Below, piece after piece: positions 12,956 through 18,109 of a stretch of 18,109 nt of DNA. The stretch's first letter is position 1. Every line of letters starts with the position of its first letter. Origin of the DNA: Rhodospirillaceae bacterium UBA6608 (lineage in GTDB: Bacteria > Pseudomonadota > Alphaproteobacteria > Rhodospirillales_A > Casp-alpha2); NCBI GenBank assembly GCA_002433335.1, contig DJHY01000235.1, forward strand, positions 1 through 18,109, read 5' to 3'. The translations under genes were made by a program, and so were the position numbers. The notes beneath the pieces are model-generated. The model worked only from the letters and a program-made list of their open reading frames with translations, was not told the origin of the DNA and searched no databases.

Positions 12956-15832
12956 ATGCGTATCGCCATCGTCGTCATTTCCATTGTCGTTTCCTTGTTC
13001 GCCGCCGGTGGTGCCGCGGCGCAAACCGGCGATAACCGACATCGTCTGAACCTTCGTGAACCGCTGATCCTGGAATTGCGCCTGGGCAACCTCATGTTGT
13101 CCGATGCGTTCCCGGCGATGTTGTCCGGATCGTCGCTCGAACTGCCGTTGGGCGACCTTGCCCGGGCGCTGGATTTCCCGATCACGGCGGATGCCGCCGC
13201 TGGTGTCGCGGGCGGTTGGTTCATCTCCGAAAACCGATTGTTCTCACTCTCGATGGGGAGAAAAGAAGTCGTCATCGAAGGCAAGCCTTCGGTGTTCGAT
13301 CCGGCTTTGGTTCATGTCGCGGACGGGGACATCTATGTCGATGTTCGGCTGCTTTCCCGGTGGTTTCCGATCGACGTGGCATTCGACCTGCCGAACCTGA
13401 CCGCGACCCTGACTTCGCGGGAGCCGATGCCGATCGAGGCCCGGCTGGCACGTGAGCAAGCCCGCGAACTGTCCCTGCGCCAACGCCGCCCCAAGGAAGA
13501 ATTCCCGCTTGATGCCCAGCCGCCGGCGCTGATCTCCATCCCGCGCGTGGATGTCTATACCCAGGGTTTGATGGCGACCCATCAATCGCAGGACAAAAAG
13601 TATTCCTATACCTACAACGCGACGGCGGCGGCGGATATCGCGGGCACGGACGCCAACGTCTTCATCAGCGGGAAGGACGGCGAGCGGATCAGCGATATCC
13701 GCACCACCTTCACCCGAACCGACCTGGATGGCGGGTTGGGGAAAAGCGTCTTGGGCGACTACGGCGCGACGCAAATCCAAGGCGGCGACATCTATACCCC
13801 GCAATACGCCCTGACCACGCGAAACCAAGTGGCCAACGGCGTTACCGTCGGTAATTTCGAGGTCGGCGGCGCCCCGGATGAGTTCGACCGCATCACCCTG
13901 ACCGGTGATCTGCCCCTGGGTTGGGAGATGGAGGTCTATCGGAACGAAACCTTGATCGATTTCGCCGAGGCCCGGTCCGACGGACGATACGAATTCACCG
14001 ACGTGCCGTTGCTGTTCGGTGTCAACGTCCTGCGCTTGGTGTTCTACGGCCCGCAGGGACAGGTTCGGGAAGAAACGCGCCAAGTTCGCGTCGGCCTGGA
14101 TCAGATCAAGCCGGGCGAGGTCAAATACGAGATGTCGGCCGGCCTGCACGACGATCGCCTGATCGGAAATCAGGTGATCACGAGCTCGGACAAGCGCCGC
14201 GACCAAGCCCGCGTGATGGCGCGGGTCAAGACGGGTCTGACGCGGAACCTCTCTTTGGGCGGAAGCCTTGTGGCGATCCCGACCGACGGCGGCGGCCGCG
14301 ACACCTATATGGGGACGACCCTGGCCGGGTCCTTCGGCAATCTGTTCGCCAAGGTCGACCTCGTCGATCAACAGGAAGGCGGCTGGGCATCGCGCTTCAC
14401 CGGGCAGACCTCGATCATGGGGTTCAGCACGATCCTGGAGCACAACATTACGAAGAATTTCTTCAGCGAACAGTTCACCGGAACCGGGACGTCGAAGCTC
14501 AATTCATCGACCACGCTTCGTATCGACGGCAGCCTGTCGGTGTTCGACCTGCCGCAGATGCCGATCAGCCTGACCATCGACCATGATCGATTTGTGAACG
14601 GCGACAAGAAAACGACCTTGTCCAATCGCATGACGATCCCGATCGGGCGCATGTCGGTGACGCATACCTTCGACTATTCACGGACGAAAAGCTCCAGCAG
14701 CGTATCGAAATCCGCCAGCGGCACCCTCCTGCTGGGCGGTCGCATCGGCAGCGTTCGCCTGCGCGGCACGGTCGGCTACACCTTGTTGCCGGATAAAGAT
14801 TACGGCGCGATTACCCTGACGGCGGAGCAGCGCATATCGAAAGATCTGGAGGTCAAGATCGGGCTCGACCGTACGGCCCCGCCGTCCCCGATCAATACCT
14901 ATTCCCTGGGCATCAATAAGCTGACCGATTGGTCTGCCTGGGGCGTCGATCTGGAATACAAGGACAGCGATGTGATTCAGGCCAAGGTAAACATGTCGAT
15001 GTCCCTGGGCGTCAATCCGGCGACCTATCAGCCCTATGTCATGGCCGATCGCGCGGCTACCCAGGGAGCGCTGATTAGCCGCATCTTCCTGGACGCCAAC
15101 GGCGATGGAAAATTCGACGAGGACGAAGATAAACCGCTCGAAGGCGTGCGCCTGGAGGTCGACCGAGGCATCATGCGGCCGAAGACGGATGCAGACGGCT
15201 TTCTGTTTCTACCGTCGGTCTCGCCCAATCGGAAATTGGTGGTCAAAGTCGATACGGAGAGCCTGCGCGATCCATTCCTGGTGCCGCTCAAGAAAGGCGT
15301 CACCGTGGTCGCCAATCCGGGCGGCACCGCGCGGGTCGATTTCGCCGTGGTCACGACCGGGGAAATCGATGGCACCGTGTTCAAGGTCGACGGCGAAAAG
15401 GTCTTTCCCGTGTCCGGCGCCGAGGTTCAATTGCTGGATGCCGACGGTACGGTCATTCGCGATCTGCGCTCGGCGTTCGATGGCTTTTACCTGATGGAAT
15501 ACGTGCCGCCGGGCAAGTACACGGTTCGGGTCAATCCGGAGCAGTTGGCCCGCCTCAACCTTGTCGCGGACCAAATCCGGCGTATCGAAATTCAGGGTGA
15601 CGGGACCGTTCGCAATGCCCAGGACCTGACATTGCGCCGCCCGGCCGCCCAGCCTGCCCCGGACGAAGGGCGGGATGCGCCTGCGCAGCCCGATGCCTTC
15701 CCCAATCCGCGCCGGACCATGGGGGCCGACCCGACCACGGGCCTGGAAACGCCGGTAAAGGAAGACTTTTTGGATGGCCCGCCCGTGCCGAAAGCGGCCC
15801 CGGTCATTCCGGTCACCACCGAGGAAAACTGA
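12956..15832 (+). CDS. Usher-like outer-membrane assembly protein with calcium-loop and Ig-like C-terminal modules
   Basis: A 958-residue exported protein. The ATG at 12956 yields a clear signal peptide (MRIAIVVISIVVSLFAAGGA, AAAQ); the frame is open for 150 bases before it, but no start there gives a signal. Residues 58-153 look like a copper-amine-oxidase-N-like ('stalk') module (LPLGDLARALDFPI, DIYVDVRLLSRWFPIDV). From about 195 to 690 come many amphipathic beta strands fitting a large barrel. At 340-396 there is an usher-like FTDVPLLFGVNVLRLVFYGP...IKPGEVKYEMSAG stretch. Residues 713-724 are a perfect EF-hand loop (D713, N715, D717, G718, D721, E724) heading a SdrD-B-like unit. A second Ig-like carboxypeptidase-regulatory-type domain is at 803-860, followed by a proline-rich tail. 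Placed after a chaperone and three subunits, it is probably the secretion pore, though classical usher N-terminal and plug domains are not plain. Confidence 0.8.
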   Translation: MRIAIVVISIVVSLFAAGGAAAQTGDNRHRLNLREPLILELRLGNLMLSDAFPAMLSGSSLELPLGDLARALDFPITADAAAGVAGGWFISENRLFSLSMGRKEVVIEGKPSVFDPALVHVADGDIYVDVRLLSRWFPIDVAFDLPNLTATLTSREPMPIEARLAREQARELSLRQRRPKEEFPLDAQPPALISIPRVDVYTQGLMATHQSQDKKYSYTYNATAAADIAGTDANVFISGKDGERISDIRTTFTRTDLDGGLGKSVLGDYGATQIQGGDIYTPQYALTTRNQVANGVTVGNFEVGGAPDEFDRITLTGDLPLGWEMEVYRNETLIDFAEARSDGRYEFTDVPLLFGVNVLRLVFYGPQGQVREETRQVRVGLDQIKPGEVKYEMSAGLHDDRLIGNQVITSSDKRRDQARVMARVKTGLTRNLSLGGSLVAIPTDGGGRDTYMGTTLAGSFGNLFAKVDLVDQQEGGWASRFTGQTSIMGFSTILEHNITKNFFSEQFTGTGTSKLNSSTTLRIDGSLSVFDLPQMPISLTIDHDRFVNGDKKTTLSNRMTIPIGRMSVTHTFDYSRTKSSSSVSKSASGTLLLGGRIGSVRLRGTVGYTLLPDKDYGAITLTAEQRISKDLEVKIGLDRTAPPSPINTYSLGINKLTDWSAWGVDLEYKDSDVIQAKVNMSMSLGVNPATYQPYVMADRAATQGALISRIFLDANGDGKFDEDEDKPLEGVRLEVDRGIMRPKTDADGFLFLPSVSPNRKLVVKVDTESLRDPFLVPLKKGVTVVANPGGTARVDFAVVTTGEIDGTVFKVDGEKVFPVSGAEVQLLDADGTVIRDLRSAFDGFYLMEYVPPGKYTVRVNPEQLARLNLVADQIRRIEIQGDGTVRNAQDLTLRRPAAQPAPDEGRDAPAQPDAFPNPRRTMGADPTTGLETPVKEDFLDGPPVPKAAPVIPVTTEEN

Positions 15833-15859
15833 CGGCGACCGAGCCAAGCCCACCAAAAT

Positions 15860-15880
15860 AGCGGTTGGCAGGCCGCTTTC
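15860..15880 (+). terminator. Possible weak terminator after the usher-like gene
   Basis: AGCGG (15860-15864) and CCGCT (15873-15877) form a short stem with an 8-base loop, followed by only three T. It lies 28 bases after the usher stop in a 139-base gap. Too weak to be sure that transcription ends here, so the genes that follow may get some read-through. Confidence 0.3.
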
Positions 15881-15971
15881 CCTGGGTTTATCTGGAAGGG
15901 TACATCGAAATTCGGGCGGCTCTGTCTTTCTCGGGGTTGCCCGCATCATAAGAAATTTTGGGAGCAGCTTC

Positions 15972-16634
15972 ATGGCCATCCAACGCCACAACGTCACCTT
16001 CGAACGTCTTTCCGACGCGGTCCTTGCCAAATGGCGGGACATTCCGCCCGCCATTGTTTCGGACATCATGAACCGCACGCAGAGCATGGCCGGGCGGGTC
16101 AAGCCGGTGGTCGCGGGTACGGTGCTGTGCGGCCAGGCGCGGACGGTGACCTGCATGGTTGGTGACAACTCGGCCGCCCATTACGCGATCGGACTGCTGA
16201 ACCCGGGCGAAATCCTCGTCGTCGATGCCGGCGGTTATACCGACGTCGCCATCTGGGGCGGGATCATGACCCATGGCGCGGTCGCCAAGAAGGCCGGCGG
16301 TGTGGTCATCGACGGGGCCATGCGCGACGTTGCCGAAATCGCCGAGCTGGGCTTGGCGGCCTATTGCTCGGCCCATGTGCCCCAGGGCCCGCACAAGGGG
16401 TTCGGCGGAATCATCGACGGGACCATTTCCTGCGGCGGCGCGACGGTGTCGCCGGGCGACATCATCCTGGGCGACGACGATGGCGTGGCCGTGGTGCCGC
16501 TGGCCCGGCAAGCTGAGTTGCTGGAAGCGTCGATCAAGAAGATCGCCGAGGAAGAAGCCACCATCGCCCGCATCAAGGCCGGTGAAACCACGGCCCAGAT
16601 GATGGGCCTGCCGGAACCGGAATTGCTGCCCTGA
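15972..16634 (+). CDS. RraA-family aldolase / decarboxylase
   Basis: A 220-residue member of the RraA/HMG aldolase family. The ATG at 15972 has GGGAG about 7 bases upstream; the frame is open earlier but the extra part is not family-like. The core signature is present: GGYTDVAIWGGIMTHGAVAK (87-106), then GGVVIDGAMRD (109-119), where R118 and D119 match the catalytic arginine and the magnesium-binding aspartate. DDDGVAVVP (168-176) closes the fold. Catalytically competent members cleave 4-hydroxy-4-methyl-2-oxoglutarate to two pyruvates and decarboxylate oxaloacetate; others carry the RraA (RNase E inhibitor) name. With the catalytic residues kept and a lone metabolic context, an enzyme acting on a 2-oxo acid is more likely than an RNase regulator. 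It ends 38 bases before the PLP enzyme gene in the same direction, probably one operon. Confidence 0.88.
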   Translation: MAIQRHNVTFERLSDAVLAKWRDIPPAIVSDIMNRTQSMAGRVKPVVAGTVLCGQARTVTCMVGDNSAAHYAIGLLNPGEILVVDAGGYTDVAIWGGIMTHGAVAKKAGGVVIDGAMRDVAEIAELGLAAYCSAHVPQGPHKGFGGIIDGTISCGGATVSPGDIILGDDDGVAVVPLARQAELLEASIKKIAEEEATIARIKAGETTAQMMGLPEPELLP

Positions 16635-16672
16635 TAAGAGGCGGTGTTCGCCAATAGAAGAAGTGAGTCGTC

Positions 16673-17779
16673 ATGAGCCATCCCGCCCCGGATTCCTATG
16701 AAGTCGTACGGATCGGCAACGTGGACTTTCCGCGCCGTCGATTGATTTCCGGAACCCCGCCGTTGGACAAGCTGTCCAATTTGTCGGGGCGGGACGGCCG
16801 GTCGGACATTTATGTCAAACGCGACGACCTGACCGGCCTGGGCATGGGCGGCAACAAGGTTCGCAAGCTGGAATTCTATACCGGGCAGGCGCTGTCCCAG
16901 GGCTGCGATACCCTGATCATCACGGGGGCGGTGCAATCCAACTACGTCCGCGTGGTGGCCGCGGCGGCCTGCGCGGTCGGCATGGACTGCCACATTCAGC
17001 TTGAAGACCGGGTCGAAGGCATGGATGCCGGATACCGCACCGGCGGCAATGTCCTGCTCGACCGGGTGTTCGGGGCGACCCTGCATTACCTGCCCGCCGA
17101 TGCGGACGAAGCCGCGGCCGATGCCAACCTGGACGCCATCGCGGACGATCTGCGGTCGCGCGGTCGGAACCCCTACGTCATTCACCTGGGCGCGACCTAC
17201 GAGCCGCGCGGCGCCTTGGGCTACATCCTGGGCGCGCGGGAAATCCTGGATCAGATCGCGGCCCTTGGCATCAAGGTGACGCAGGTCGTGACGGCTTCGG
17301 GCAGCGGCCAGACTCATTCCGGCCTTCTGACCGGGTTGCGTCTGGCGGGGTCGGACTTGCCGGTCACGGGCATTTGCGTGCGCCGCGACGCGGTTCAACA
17401 GCATGCCCGGATCACCAGTATCTGCGCCAACCTGGGCCGCCTGATCGGTCGTCCGGACCTTGTCGGTCCTGACGACATCCAGGTCTCCGATGCGTTCCTT
17501 GCCCCCGGATACGGCAAGAACTCTCCGACCACCTGGGACGCCTTCCTGCTGGCGGCGCGGGGCGAAGGGTTGCTGCTCGATCCGGTCTATACGTCCAAAT
17601 CCTTCGCCGGGGCGCTGGCCATCGCCGCCGATCCGGCGGCCACGGCGGGCGGGGCCGTGCTTTATCTTCATACCGGCGGGCTCCCGGCGTTGTTCGCTTA
17701 TGAGGCCACGATCACCCAGGCACTTGCCGCCGTCGATGCTGCCACCGTTACCACTGCTACTTCAGGAAAAGACACATGA
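16673..17779 (+). CDS. PLP-dependent D-cysteine desulfhydrase / ACC deaminase family enzyme
   Basis: A 368-residue fold-type II PLP enzyme. The lysine that would bind PLP is K62 in MGGNKVRKLEFYTG (58-71). The conserved TGAVQSNYVRVVAAAA (84-99) follows, and TASGSGQTHSGLLTG is the glycine/serine loop that would hold the PLP phosphate. Near the C-terminus, LLLDPVYTSKSFAGAL and LYLHTGGLPALFAYE are characteristic of the D-cysteine desulfhydrase group. The family includes DcyD (D-cysteine to pyruvate, sulfide and ammonia), 1-aminocyclopropane-1-carboxylate deaminase and L-cysteate sulfo-lyase (CuyA); the sequence alone does not decide between these. Length is a little above the usual 330-340 residues because of an alanine/threonine-rich tail. 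The start ATG at 16673 has only a GTGAG-like site upstream. Its stop overlaps the next start (ATGA), showing translational coupling. Confidence 0.88.
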   Translation: MSHPAPDSYEVVRIGNVDFPRRRLISGTPPLDKLSNLSGRDGRSDIYVKRDDLTGLGMGGNKVRKLEFYTGQALSQGCDTLIITGAVQSNYVRVVAAAACAVGMDCHIQLEDRVEGMDAGYRTGGNVLLDRVFGATLHYLPADADEAAADANLDAIADDLRSRGRNPYVIHLGATYEPRGALGYILGAREILDQIAALGIKVTQVVTASGSGQTHSGLLTGLRLAGSDLPVTGICVRRDAVQQHARITSICANLGRLIGRPDLVGPDDIQVSDAFLAPGYGKNSPTTWDAFLLAARGEGLLLDPVYTSKSFAGALAIAADPAATAGGAVLYLHTGGLPALFAYEATITQALAAVDAATVTTATSGKDT

Positions 17780-18109
17780 TGGATTGTTTCGCCAGAACAG
17801 GGGCCGCCGCCGTTCCGATCGCCGCCGTTTCGACCGAGGGCTTCAAGCCCTGGTTGGCCAAACAGGATGCCGCCGTGCGTGCCTGGATTGCGGCCAATGG
17901 GTTCGAGCCAAAGGCCGGGCGCAGCCTGATCCTCCCCGACGCCAAGGGCGGTATCGCCCGGGTCATTCTGGGCCGGGGCAATGCATCGTCAATGTGGGAC
18001 TTCGGCGGTCTGCCGAAATCCCTGCCCGCCGGGCGTTACAAGCTCGAAGGCTTCACCGGCAAGACGCGGGCCGATCGCGATCAGGCGACGGCGGCGGCTT
18101 TGGCCTTGG
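17776..18109 (+). CDS. Leucyl aminopeptidase family protein (M17), N-terminal part only
   Basis: The frame starts at ATG 17776, which overlaps the TGA of the preceding gene as ATGA, with AGGA 8 bases upstream; a second ATG follows at once. About 111 residues are visible before the right edge. The fragment shows AWIAANGFEPKAGRSLILPD, then RVILGRGN, MWDFGGLPKSLPAGRYKL and TAAALAL. This pattern is that of the N-terminal domain of alphaproteobacterial M17 aminopeptidases, which remove N-terminal residues from peptides using two metal ions in the cytoplasm. The catalytic domain lies outside the window, so activity cannot be judged here. It is the third gene of the presumed catabolic operon, placed to release amino acids that the PLP enzyme might use. 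Confidence 0.8.
   Translation, partial: MMDCFARTGAAAVPIAAVSTEGFKPWLAKQDAAVRAWIAANGFEPKAGRSLILPDAKGGIARVILGRGNASSMWDFGGLPKSLPAGRYKLEGFTGKTRADRDQATAAALAL

Noticed and set aside
13244..14443. A 399-codon minus-strand open frame inside the usher-like gene
   Set aside because: Antisense shadow; the plus-strand protein has a signal peptide and coherent domains throughout.

Overview
The window is a high-GC (roughly 60-65% by eye), densely coded stretch of chromosome whose gene content and protein sequences look alphaproteobacterial, most like a Rhodospirillales-type aquatic or soil bacterium. This rests on family resemblance and codon bias only; no rRNA or other taxonomic marker is present. I see no insertion sequence, integrase, tRNA gene, CRISPR array or other sign of a mobile island.

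Left part (1-5082): a ferric-reductase-type haem membrane protein (runs off the left edge) and a Cache-domain chemoreceptor lie on the minus strand. They are separated by an 84-base gap carrying a large perfect inverted repeat. Rightward from 2593 come three closely spaced plus-strand genes: a Prx5-type peroxiredoxin, an MBL-fold protein with altered metal-ligand positions, and a CurA/LTB4DH-like NADPH oxidoreductase. They look like a small redox or detoxification operon.

Middle part (5090-8438, minus strand): an ergothioneine pair egtB-egtD (4 bases between the genes, translationally coupled) followed by a secreted protein resembling 'aggregation factor core' proteins. Upstream of egtB is an 87-residue single-span membrane protein with its own promoter.

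Right-centre (8684-15832, plus strand): the most interesting region. A stand-alone secreted AMIN-domain protein with its own terminator is followed by a surface-fibre locus: three DUF4402 pilin-like subunits, a PapD-like periplasmic chaperone, and a 958-residue usher-like outer-membrane protein. The usher-like protein has a non-classical N-terminus, an EF-hand-type calcium loop and C-terminal Ig-like/carboxypeptidase-regulatory-like modules. A likely reading is that subunits are exported by Sec, capped by the chaperone and assembled through the usher-like barrel. Strong hairpins after the first subunit could set subunit stoichiometry. The pilin promoter carries four GTCAG elements at exactly 11-base spacing, ending 6 bases before a -10-like box. 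The leftward promoter of the 87-residue protein, 1.1 kb away, has two TGTCAG elements with the same 11-base period and the same 6-base gap. This is the geometry of a PhoB (Pho box) promoter, so the fibre locus and the small membrane protein are probably co-regulated by a PhoB/OmpR-family response regulator.

Right end (15972-18109, plus strand): an RraA-family aldolase/decarboxylase, a PLP-dependent D-cysteine desulfhydrase/ACC-deaminase-family enzyme, and the start of an M17 leucyl aminopeptidase, the last two overlapping by ATGA. This looks like an amino-acid catabolism operon.
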